From an uncultured Bacteroidota bacterium (GTDB taxonomy: Bacteria > Bacteroidota > Bacteroidia > UKL13-3), in contig CAIUEQ010000069.1 of NCBI GenBank assembly GCA_903898215.1, forward strand, positions 1 through 6,763: a stretch of DNA of 6,763 bases, in the 5' to 3' direction. The number at the start of each line of letters is the position of its first letter. Within the stretch, counting starts at the first letter, position 1. The translations under genes and the position numbers were made by a program. The notes under the pieces are model-generated. The model was not told where the DNA came from, searched no databases, and was given only the letters and a program-made list of their open reading frames with translations. Below are positions 1 to 6,092 of the stretch, piece by piece.

Positions 1-32
1 ATGAGATATCATTTTGAATCTTGAAATTGTAA

Positions 33-75
33 TAAAAAAAAAGTCCATCTAAAAACTTAGATGGACTCTTTTTAA
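33..75 (-). terminator. Rho-independent terminator of the haem-lipoprotein/beta-barrel operon
   Basis: A perfect 11-bp stem (42-52 paired with 57-67, AGTCCATCTAA against TTAGATGGACT) closes a 4-base loop. On the minus strand it is followed by a run of nine T (complement of 34-42). It begins about 30 bases past the stop codon of the beta-barrel gene, where an operon terminator should be. The plus strand also has a short T run after the stem (69-73), so it could act in both directions. The remaining bases at the window edge (1-32) show no recognisable gene. Confidence 0.93.
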
Positions 76-97
76 AATTTAAAGCAAAAATTTCAAA

Positions 98-1018
98 TTA
101 AAGATTCCATAATCTTGTAATGTTGAAACCAATCAAAAAATATCCTTTAGAGAAATCATTTTGATTGTACATATTACTGTATTGAGGTGTGATATTATTG
201 CAAGTTGTTGCAAAAATCTGGAATGCATGTGCACTCGTTGTAGTTTCAAATCCAAAAGACACATTCGGGAATGGATTACTTGCAGTATGAGCTGTAATTG
301 GTTGATCATATCCAACAATGATGGCTGACTTCTCAGATATTTTGTATCTGCCGAGGCAACTAAACGAAGCATGATAATTGTACATTTTTTGTTTAATCTC
401 ACCTGTAGCAAAATCAACATAACCTTCAACACTGTTAAGCCATGAAAAATTACCTGATACCTGAAGTGATAATTTATCAGTAACTTTTCTAGCAACCATT
501 AGCTGACTGAAATAAGAATATCTGTCTTGTTCATATCTTACATTATTTTGAGCAGCGTCTCTGGTATCAACAGCAACGTTTCCAAAAAAAGTAACACTAA
601 CAGGCATTCCACCTTCTTTTCCTTGTTTCAGTAATGCATATTTAGCACTTACATCCATTAACATTTTTTCTTTTGTAATGCCATATCCAATTGCAAGATC
701 TTTCATAATAACATAGCTTATTCCAAGTCTAATGTTAGAAGGTGCATATAAACCCCAAAGATCTTTTTGGTTATTCTTGTTCATTAAACCAAAGCGGTGC
801 TGAATGTCAGCTTCTAAAGTCCCTTTAACAGGAACCATCACAGTTTGGTTATCAATCATTAAGGTACTTCCAAAAGTATTCTTAATCGGTGTAGTAACCT
901 TAGCAGCAGGAGCATCATTAGTTTGAGCTAAAACACTTCCGGTGTAAGTCAGTATAAACATAAGCATAATCAAAACAGATTTGCTTAAAGACGATATATA
1001 ATTATTGTTCTTTTTCAT
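98..1018 (-). CDS. DUF5777 family outer-membrane beta-barrel protein
   Basis: The 306-residue product starts with a Sec signal peptide: MKKNNN, a hydrophobic core at about residues 14-30, and a likely signal peptidase I cut after Ala31 (VLA/Q). The mature part, about 275 residues, has alternating polar and hydrophobic stretches rich in aromatic residues and ends in a strand closing with Leu (ITRLWNL), as outer-membrane barrels do. The HRFG motif at 74-77, the AHAFQIFATT segment near 263 and the GFNITR ending recall the Bacteroidetes DUF5777 barrel family, whose function is not established. The open frame extends up to 1075, but that would overlap the upstream gene and bury the signal peptide behind 19 extra residues, so I chose the ATG at 1018. 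This start lies 10 bases after the upstream stop, behind an A-rich TAAAAGAAAT. It is the last gene of the operon. Family assignment is from memory of the motifs, not a search. Confidence 0.82.
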   Translation of the reverse strand: MKKNNNYISSLSKSVLIMLMFILTYTGSVLAQTNDAPAAKVTTPIKNTFGSTLMIDNQTVMVPVKGTLEADIQHRFGLMNKNNQKDLWGLYAPSNIRLGISYVIMKDLAIGYGITKEKMLMDVSAKYALLKQGKEGGMPVSVTFFGNVAVDTRDAAQNNVRYEQDRYSYFSQLMVARKVTDKLSLQVSGNFSWLNSVEGYVDFATGEIKQKMYNYHASFSCLGRYKISEKSAIIVGYDQPITAHTASNPFPNVSFGFETTTSAHAFQIFATTCNNITPQYSNMYNQNDFSKGYFLIGFNITRLWNL

Positions 1019-1028
1019 ATTTCTTTTA

Positions 1029-1430
1029 TTAGTCGTTTTTAGCTCCTTGTTTAATCCATGCAAGAACCATTGCATTTATGGTAGGGTCTAAACCAGATAT
1101 AGGCATTTGAGTACCTCTTTTTCCGATAAGCCACTGATATATTTCACTAGTTTCAGGAGTACTTGTCGATAAGTAATTTCCTGATGTTAAAGAATTATAT
1201 GCACTTCCTGCTGACAAATCCGGTTTTTTACCTCCTGAAGCATGGCATCCGCTAAGCGCACAGTTTTTGGTAAAAATTGGAAGTATGTCATTTGTGAAGG
1301 TAACCGTTTGGGTAATTACAACTGTTTGGCCACTTCCTGATGGAGGAACTACTCTATCTTTATAACAACCTGTAACAAACACTATCGAAACAATAGCTAA
1401 AGTAAACCCAAATATTTTTTTGTTCATCAT
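1029..1430 (-). CDS. Small monohaem cytochrome c-like lipoprotein with a CX4CH motif
   Basis: The product has 133 residues. A lipoprotein signal peptide ends in the lipobox VTGC, so Cys22 is the probable lipidated residue. After a Ser/Thr/Pro linker comes FTNDILPIFTKNC, the usual start of Bacteroidetes/Planctomycete-type cytochrome c domains. The haem motif is Cys57-ALSG-Cys62-His63, with four residues between the cysteines rather than two. Met109 in the TQMP segment is the probable distal ligand, and the end (AWIKQGA) matches the closing helix of such domains. It probably carries one covalent haem and passes electrons in the envelope. The sequence after the lipid cysteine (Y-K-D-R) partly resembles the C-X-K-(D/E)-(D/E) surface-export signal of Capnocytophaga lipoproteins. 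The gene starts 37 bases after the upstream haem-domain gene and stops 10 bases before the barrel gene. ATG at 1430 or the adjacent ATG at 1427 could be the start. Haem attachment is predicted only. Confidence 0.85.
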   Translation of the reverse strand: MMNKKIFGFTLAIVSIVFVTGCYKDRVVPPSGSGQTVVITQTVTFTNDILPIFTKNCALSGCHASGGKKPDLSAGSAYNSLTSGNYLSTSTPETSEIYQWLIGKRGTQMPISGLDPTINAMVLAWIKQGAKND

Positions 1431-1467
1431 AATTTTTATTATTAATGGTGATTAATTTATTGGGTTA

Positions 1468-2916
1468 TTATTTAGTTTTAAAATGCAAATTCAAGTTTGG
1501 CTTAATAGCATGTTGGTAATTTGCATTATTAAAGATTGCAATACCAAAAGGCTGATCTTGGAACCAAATACCTGAACTACTTGGGGTAGTTGGAAGTGCA
1601 TCACCAGCAGGGTGATATCCTTTAAAATCAACATCTTGCTTCAATAAATCGTTGGTTGTTAATTTACGTCTGATTTGGATGATACATTTTCCTCCAGTCC
1701 ATGAAGTTTTAACATCAATATCACCACGTCCTGCTAATAATGGTGTAGCAAAATTTGATGGTTGGCAATATTTACCTTCAGTTGGTGTTGTTTCTACATT
1801 TGAATAATTAGCACCACTCATCACACCTGGCCAATAATTAGCATTATTTGGATCGATCGTTCCTGCAGATGCTCCACCTCTGGTTAATGAATATGTCATA
1901 ACTCCCATCGAATCAACTCCGATAATGAAAACAACACCAGGATTTGCAGTTGTAGTATCAGCAACATCAATATAATATTGACCGCCTTTGTAAGTTGAAG
2001 GATCAAGAACAAACCATGTTGGAACAGCTAATTTAAGTGATGGTTTGTTTGAACAAGCTAAATTTTGAGAAGCTATAGCTCCTTGTGCTGCCAAAGCAGT
2101 AGTATATGCTGCACCTACACCTGTAGGAACAACTCCATCAACATGGCGTCCGTTTCCACTTCCACCAACAGTATCCCAGTTTGGTGCACCACCAACGTAA
2201 TCTTGATATTCATCAGAACCTGTTCCATATGCAGGATCTTTCACCAATCTCATATGCCACATATCAATTTTTTCGTTTTGAAAAGTTGTATAATGATTAC
2301 CACTTGTATTAGCTTTTGGCTGACCAGCTCTGTTATAATAAGGTTGGAAAATATGGCAACTTCCATAACAAGTTTGAGTTTTAAATGCTTCGCAAGAATT
2401 ATTGATATTCCAAAGAACACCAAGTTTATCTTCTTGGAATGCAGAACGACTCATTACACCATTAACATCGAAAACCGGTGCTGAAGCTTCTTGTTTCCAG
2501 TTTTTTGAAAGTGTATCAAAATACCAAGGTCTTGCGCTACTTTTTTGTAAATCATCATACTGAATTAAAAAATAAATGTAAGTACTGTCATACTTAGCTT
2601 GCATTTGCACACTGTATGCTTTTCCAATATAACCTACAAACAAGTTTTGTCCTGTATTTGGTGTTACAGGAGTACATTGCATCATTGGAGAGTTTGTTGT
2701 TGACCATGCTGAACTTGTTGTCCAATCTGTAGTCATGTCAAATGGTGTAGCTGTGTAAATAGCTGTTAATTGATTTTCCGGTGCAGTAACAGGTGTTACA
2801 GTAACAACTGCTGCTGGCGGAGTTAAATCTTGATCCGCTTTTTTGCAATATCCGAATAACATGGATATCCCAACAAATAGTGATAGAATAATTAGTTTGT
2901 TTGTTTGCTTTTTCAT
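1468..2916 (-). CDS. Lipoprotein with ethylbenzene dehydrogenase-related haem-binding domain
   Basis: The product has 482 residues. Residues 1-23 form a hydrophobic signal sequence followed by Cys24 (FGYC, then KKADQD), probably a lipoprotein although Tyr at -1 is unusual. After a Pro/Thr/Val linker, the body resembles the cytochrome c-552/DMSO-reductase-like haem-binding fold (EB_dh) of ethylbenzene dehydrogenase gamma subunits. Supporting segments are a beta-rich region at about 93-121 (YIYFLIQYDD), DMWHMRL at 218-224 followed by an acidic segment (family D-x-WHW pattern), WTGGKCIIQIRRKL at 406-419, and the closing FGIAIFNNA at 457-465. Cys183-YGS-Cys187-His188 is a haem c-like motif with three spacer residues. 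In EbdC the domain binds haem b through Met and Lys; I cannot assign axial ligands here. No molybdopterin or iron-sulfur subunit lies nearby, so this is a stand-alone haem protein, probably in electron transfer. It is the first gene of a three-gene operon. Substrate and partner are unknown. Confidence 0.8.
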   Translation of the reverse strand: MKKQTNKLIILSLFVGISMLFGYCKKADQDLTPPAAVVTVTPVTAPENQLTAIYTATPFDMTTDWTTSSAWSTTNSPMMQCTPVTPNTGQNLFVGYIGKAYSVQMQAKYDSTYIYFLIQYDDLQKSSARPWYFDTLSKNWKQEASAPVFDVNGVMSRSAFQEDKLGVLWNINNSCEAFKTQTCYGSCHIFQPYYNRAGQPKANTSGNHYTTFQNEKIDMWHMRLVKDPAYGTGSDEYQDYVGGAPNWDTVGGSGNGRHVDGVVPTGVGAAYTTALAAQGAIASQNLACSNKPSLKLAVPTWFVLDPSTYKGGQYYIDVADTTTANPGVVFIIGVDSMGVMTYSLTRGGASAGTIDPNNANYWPGVMSGANYSNVETTPTEGKYCQPSNFATPLLAGRGDIDVKTSWTGGKCIIQIRRKLTTNDLLKQDVDFKGYHPAGDALPTTPSSSGIWFQDQPFGIAIFNNANYQHAIKPNLNLHFKTK

Positions 2917-2952
2917 AAAGTGTAATATTTATTTGACATTTAATTTCGGAGG

Positions 2953-2960
2953 CAAATATA
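2953..2960 (-). promoter_or_regulatory. Bacteroidetes -7 promoter element (TATATTTG) of the haem-lipoprotein operon
   Basis: TATATTTG on the minus strand matches the phylum consensus TAnnTTTG exactly and ends 36 bases before the ATG at 2916. Placing its G near -4 puts the transcription start at about 2949, giving a leader of about 33 nt. No good TTG/TTTG element sits at the expected -33 position. That fits a promoter needing an activator, and a dyad occupies that place. Confidence 0.6.
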
Positions 2961-2983
2961 TTCCATGGATCAAATATTTAATT

Positions 2984-2997
2984 ATGACTTTTGTCAA
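2984..2997 (-). promoter_or_regulatory. Candidate CRP/FNR-type operator
   Basis: Minus strand TTGAC-AAAA-GTCAT matches the FNR-superfamily pattern TTGAY-N4-RTCAA in 9 of 10 defined positions, with a perfect TGAC/GTCA core dyad. Its centre (2990.5) is about 41.5 bases upstream of the transcription start inferred from the TATATTTG box, the class II activator position. The regulator is not in the window, and one such site can occur by chance. Confidence 0.45.
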
Positions 2998-3116
2998 TTT
3001 GAAACATGAATCTAATCATGCACAAACTTGCGAAAAGTCAGTTTTAGATATACGGTTTAACAGCTTTACAATAGCTCTTACTTTCGGAAAATTCATGAAA
3101 AAAAATGCTAACTAAC

Positions 3117-3141
3117 TGAAGTTGTATAAACTATAACTTCA
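3117..3141. repeat. Intergenic hairpin
   Basis: The arms tGAAGTTGTA and TATAACTTCa can form a 10-bp stem with one G-T wobble and a 5-base loop (TAAAC). On the minus strand a run of eight or more T follows about ten bases later (complement of 3098-3105). It could be a degenerate terminator for the surE unit, which ends at 3318, but the spacing to the T run is long and the stem is AT-rich. Confidence 0.35.
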
Positions 3142-3317
3142 TTATCTATAAATTAAATTAAATAGCGTGATTTTATAATTCTAATCAAGATATCTAATAC
3201 GACAGATGTTTTAAGGAAAACTAGCAATCTTAGGAATAAAATAAGTTATTAAATCGCTGAAATAATATTACAAAAAAATAAAAATAATCATGCTTTCTTT
3301 AGAGAAGATGACATATT

Positions 3318-3608
3318 CTATAAAACAAATTTTAAGATAACGATTAATACACCATATAAAATTGTAGAAAATATTACTCCTCGTGCAGAGTATAACCTGT
3401 CAAAATGCAGGAATAGGTAAAATAACCCTAAATTTATTACTGCATATAAACTCAAAAGTGGAGAAAGTATTTTACCCTCTATGGTTGTATCTACAAACTG
3501 CTGAAGGGTTTGCTCTGAATAATTTGATAGAAAAAAAATAAGTATTCCTATACTTGGTGCTAAAATCCCACAAATAATTCCTATCCAAATTGTATCTTTA
3601 ATTTTCAT
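3318..3608 (-). CDS. Small three-helix membrane protein of unknown function, downstream of surE
   Basis: The product has 96 residues and three hydrophobic segments, at about 7-28, 47-68 and 76-95. They are separated by a short polar loop (about 29-46, SNYSEQTLQQFVDTTIEGK) and a charged turn (HFDRLYSARG). It is probably an inner-membrane protein; I do not recognise a named family or any catalytic motif. It starts at ATG 13 bases after the surE stop codon behind an A/T-rich, Shine-Dalgarno-free leader, so it is almost certainly co-transcribed with surE. Pro18 within the first helix and the many glycines are the only distinctive residues. The coding call rests on the clean membrane topology and tight spacing. 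Function is unknown. Confidence 0.75.
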   Translation of the reverse strand: MKIKDTIWIGIICGILAPSIGILIFFLSNYSEQTLQQFVDTTIEGKILSPLLSLYAVINLGLFYLFLHFDRLYSARGVIFSTILYGVLIVILKFVL

Positions 3609-3621
3609 TTTTATATTAAAT

Positions 3622-4410
3622 TTATTTACCTAAAACACTATCTAACTCCCAGCCATTTAAAAACGAAATTGAATGATGTGCAGTTAGATCGAAATGCACC
3701 GGAACTACTGAAACGAAATTGTTTGCAAGAGCCCATTCATCTGTATCTTCACCTTTATCCCTGTTTACAAATTTACCGGTTAACCAATAGTATTTCCTTC
3801 CATTAGGATCTTTTCTTTCGTCAAACTCTTCCTGCCACTTTGCTAATGCCTGACGGCAAATTTTCACCCCATTCAAATCCTTCTCACTCACATTTGGAAT
3901 ATTCACATTTAATAAAGTGCCCACAGGCAAACCATTCTTAATAATATTTTGAGCGATGATCTTCACAATTTTTTTTGCAGCAGTAAAATCGGCATCATAT
4001 GCGAAATTACATAACGAAAATCCTACAGACGGAATCCCTTCAATTGCACCTTCCATCGCTGCACTCATAGTTCCTGAGTATAAAACATTGATGGATGAAT
4101 TTGATCCGTGATTGATTCCCGACACTAACAAATCAGGTTTGCGATGCAACACTTTATCTACAGCAAGTTTCACACAATCAGCCGGTGTTCCCGAACATTG
4201 ATAAGCAACTAAACTTTCGTAAATATCTGTTTTATCCAATCGTAAAGGTTTTGAAATTGTTACCGCATGCCCCATTCCGCTTTGTGGTGCATCGGGTGCA
4301 ACAATAACAACTTCACCCAATTCGGAAACAGCTTCAATCAATGCACGAATTCCTGGAGCGGTTATTCCATCGTCATTTGAAACTAATATTAATGGTCTTT
4401 CTGATTTCAT
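3622..4410 (-). CDS. surE: 5'/3'-nucleotidase SurE
   Basis: The 262-residue product matches the full length of SurE. This metal-dependent cytoplasmic phosphatase removes phosphate from nucleoside 5'- and 3'-monophosphates (EC 3.1.3.5) and can also act on short polyphosphate; it is linked to stationary-phase survival. The N-terminal ILVSNDDG carries the metal ligands Asp13 and Asp14. Ser44 in APQSGMGHA and Asn100 in LLVSGINHGSN complete the expected divalent-metal site. CSGTPADCV at 72-80 and YSGTMSAAMEGAIEGIPSVGFS at about 111-132 (positions given; the conserved GT-SAAMEG motif) are also diagnostic. LLNVNIPN near 167-174 and a C-terminal HHSISFLN segment follow the family pattern. The ATG at 4410 is chosen because the family motif starts a few residues later. 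It is first in a two-gene unit with a small membrane protein and seems to have its own promoter. Confidence 0.97.
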   Translation of the reverse strand: MKSERPLILVSNDDGITAPGIRALIEAVSELGEVVIVAPDAPQSGMGHAVTISKPLRLDKTDIYESLVAYQCSGTPADCVKLAVDKVLHRKPDLLVSGINHGSNSSINVLYSGTMSAAMEGAIEGIPSVGFSLCNFAYDADFTAAKKIVKIIAQNIIKNGLPVGTLLNVNIPNVSEKDLNGVKICRQALAKWQEEFDERKDPNGRKYYWLTGKFVNRDKGEDTDEWALANNFVSVVPVHFDLTAHHSISFLNGWELDSVLGK

Positions 4411-4421
4411 TTTTCGAGGTG

Positions 4422-4429
4422 CGAATATA
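4422..4429 (-). promoter_or_regulatory. Probable -7 promoter element (TATATTCG) of surE
   Basis: TATATTCG on the minus strand differs from TAnnTTTG at one base and ends 11 bases before the surE ATG. The transcript would begin about 8 bases before the start codon, an unusually short leader. No clear -33 TTG is visible. The 69-base gap to the preceding gene contains no obvious hairpin, so read-through from fbp is also possible. It also has a direct repeat of GAATTTG (around 4457 and 4472). Confidence 0.45.
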
Positions 4430-4479
4430 GTTGAATGAGTGGATTAGCGAATGTGAGAATTTGAGGATGTTTGAATTTG

Positions 4480-4998
4480 CTATTTTATTTTCGCATCATT
4501 AAGAATTTTTAGCAAATCTTTTTCGAGAGTTTCGTGAGGAGTTTCAATAATTCTTCCTATCTCTTTTCCTTCTTTATAAAAAATAAAAGTTGGCACTAAA
4601 CCAATTTTATAGGATGACATATCCAAACTATCGCAATGCTTGTTTCTATCAACAGCTATCATCTCAATTTGTGCATCATAGAATTGTAAAGCATGAGCAA
4701 TTTTAAAAAACTTCGGAACTTCATTTTTACTGTCTTCACACCATGTTCCCATAAAAATAAGCACTTTGAGATCGATCGAAAATTCCTTTATCAGATTAAT
4801 AGCAGTATCATTTGGATGATATCTTTTATAATTATCCTGAAACCATGGAAAGCGAATATCTTTTATCAAATCATTGCTTGTAATTTTTCCATTCAGCATA
4901 AATTCTTCCTGAACTTTTGGCAACTTTTTATGCGTCATACAAGAAGTAATTAATAACACTCCAAACAAAAAAAACAGTCCTCTTATCAATTTTTCCAA
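4480..4998 (-). CDS. Thioredoxin-fold lipoprotein with a WCEDS (CXXS) active site
   Basis: The product has 172 residues. A lipoprotein signal peptide with lipobox ITSC puts the lipid anchor at Cys20; no acidic surface-export residues follow, so it probably faces the periplasm. The thioredoxin fold is seen in the strand VLIFMGT at 79-85, the active site Trp86-Cys87-Glu-Asp-Ser90, the following helix KNEVPKFFKI, the strand IEMIAVD at 111-117, and the cis-proline loop VPT at 135-137 followed by FIFYKEGKEIGR. The second catalytic cysteine is replaced by Ser, so a monothiol or non-oxidoreductase role is likely; Cys122 lies outside the motif. The start is TTG at 4998, the first codon after the TAA of fbp and in the same frame. 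The next Met lies beyond the lipobox, so a TTG here (or the TTG at 4989) is needed for the signal peptide. Co-transcribed with fbp. Substrate unknown. Confidence 0.83.
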   Translation of the reverse strand: MEKLIRGLFFLFGVLLITSCMTHKKLPKVQEEFMLNGKITSNDLIKDIRFPWFQDNYKRYHPNDTAINLIKEFSIDLKVLIFMGTWCEDSKNEVPKFFKIAHALQFYDAQIEMIAVDRNKHCDSLDMSSYKIGLVPTFIFYKEGKEIGRIIETPHETLEKDLLKILNDAKIK

Positions 4999-6006
4999 TT
5001 ACTTATTTAAATATTCCAATGCTTTGTTCACCATGTTTTCTGAGCCGCAAAAAATTGGAACTCTTTGATGCAAATCATTTGGTTGAATATCTAAAATACG
5101 TTCTTTTCCTGTTGTCGACTTTCCTCCTGCCTGCTCGATGATAAACGAAATGGGATTGCACTCATACAATAAACGCAATTTTCCGTTTGGAACTTTTGCT
5201 GTTGGAGGATAAATAAAAATGCCTCCTTTTGATAAATTGCGGTGAATATCAGCCACCATCGAACCTATGTAACGTGCGCTATACGGACGATTTGTAGGTT
5301 TGTCTGCTTCCTGACACCATGAAATATAATCTTTAATTCCTTCAGGCATTTCCAACCTATTTCCTTCGTTTATAGAATAAATTTTTCCGTCTTTAGGAAT
5401 TTTCATATTTGGATGCGATAAACAAAATTCACCAATTGAAGGATCAAGAGTGAAACCATTTACACCGTTTCCGGTTGTGTAAACCAACATCGTTGACGAA
5501 CCATAAATTACATAACCACCTGCTAACATTTTATTTCCTTTCTGAAAAAAATCTTCCGTTGTGGCAGGAGTTCCAATCGGTGTAACACGTTTATAAATAC
5601 AAAAAATTGTACCGATAGAAACGTTCACATCAATATTTGACGAACCATCTAACGGATCCATTGTAACAACATAATTTGCATTTTTTGAAACTGGAGAATC
5701 AATTTGAACAATGTCGTCATCTTCTTCAGATGCAATTGCACAACATTCGCCACCGCGAGTAAGACAATCAATCATCAACTCATTTGCAATGATGTCTAAT
5801 TTTTTTACATCTTCACCTTGGATATTTTCCTTACCGGCTTCGCCTAAAATTTCTGCTAGTCCTGCTCTGTTAACCTCACGGCTGATAACCTTTGCAGCAA
5901 TTCCGATATCGCGTAATAGTCGTGAAAACGCTCCTTGTGCTTCAGGATATTCGTTTTGTCTTTCGATGATAAACTGTCCAAGTGTGGTGATCTTAAATTT
6001 CGACAT
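4999..6006 (-). CDS. fbp: Fructose-1,6-bisphosphatase, class I
   Basis: The 335-residue product is full length for class I FBPase (EC 3.1.3.11). This cytoplasmic, Mg-dependent enzyme hydrolyses fructose 1,6-bisphosphate to fructose 6-phosphate, the committed phosphatase step of gluconeogenesis. Metal and catalytic residues are visible: ASEED at 92-96 (Glu94/Glu95), the signature MDPLDGSSNIDVN at 116-128 with Asp117, Asp120, Gly121 and Ser122, and Glu282 in LLYECNP. Substrate-binding segments SINEGN (211-216), ARYIGSMVADIHR (244-256) and PNGKLRLLYE (273-282) are intact. The N-terminal TTLGQFIIERQ also fits the family. The start at 6006 has an A/T-rich leader without Shine-Dalgarno. The gene is first in a unit with the thioredoxin-fold lipoprotein and is divergent from a PLP enzyme gene. 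No truncation or missing key residue was seen. Confidence 0.98.
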   Translation of the reverse strand: MSKFKITTLGQFIIERQNEYPEAQGAFSRLLRDIGIAAKVISREVNRAGLAEILGEAGKENIQGEDVKKLDIIANELMIDCLTRGGECCAIASEEDDDIVQIDSPVSKNANYVVTMDPLDGSSNIDVNVSIGTIFCIYKRVTPIGTPATTEDFFQKGNKMLAGGYVIYGSSTMLVYTTGNGVNGFTLDPSIGEFCLSHPNMKIPKDGKIYSINEGNRLEMPEGIKDYISWCQEADKPTNRPYSARYIGSMVADIHRNLSKGGIFIYPPTAKVPNGKLRLLYECNPISFIIEQAGGKSTTGKERILDIQPNDLHQRVPIFCGSENMVNKALEYLNK

Positions 6007-6026
6007 AATTATTTTTTTAGAGTTGG

Positions 6027-6034
6027 CAAATATA
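6027..6034 (-). promoter_or_regulatory. Bacteroidetes -7 promoter element (TATATTTG) of fbp
   Basis: TATATTTG on the minus strand is an exact TAnnTTTG match ending 20 bases before the fbp ATG. It predicts a transcription start near 6023 and a leader of about 17 nt. The expected -33 region is T-rich but has no clean TTTG. The sequence after the box (GCC) resembles that after the haem-operon box. Confidence 0.6.
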
Positions 6035-6092
6035 TGTTTTGAATAAATTAATAGAAAAATACTTTTACCAAATATGGTTAATATAGATAGTC

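Larger units (their letters stand above)
2917..3317. other. 401-base non-coding region upstream of the haem-lipoprotein operon
   Basis: No convincing gene lies here on either strand; the one plus-strand open frame begins inside the neighbouring gene and has a coding-unlike composition. The left end carries the promoter, operator-like dyad and leader of the haem-lipoprotein operon. The middle has a 10-bp hairpin at 3117-3141. The right part (3142-3317) is very AT-rich. Just past the stop of the small membrane gene there is a weak 5-bp hairpin near 3292-3306, followed on the minus strand by a T-rich stretch, which might serve as its terminator. Confidence 0.7.

Noticed and set aside
133..495. 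Minus-strand 120-codon open frame
   Set aside because: It lies wholly within the beta-barrel gene in another frame and its translation resembles no protein.
1019..1075. Upstream extension of the beta-barrel gene to an ATG at 1075
   Set aside because: It overlaps the cytochrome gene by 47 bases and puts 19 charged residues before a clean signal peptide; the ATG at 1018 fits better.
2065..2484. Plus-strand 139-codon open frame
   Set aside because: Antisense to the EB_dh lipoprotein; Cys/Ser/Ile-rich composition typical of a shadow frame.
2843..3115. Plus-strand 90-codon open frame extending into the intergenic region
   Set aside because: It starts antisense to the signal peptide of the neighbouring gene, crosses that gene's promoter, and has no recognisable motif or promoter of its own.
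4693..4953. Plus-strand 86-codon open frame
   Set aside because: Antisense shadow of the thioredoxin-fold lipoprotein.
5711..6046. Plus-strand 111-codon open frame
   Set aside because: Antisense to fbp; Ser-rich, coding-unlike translation.
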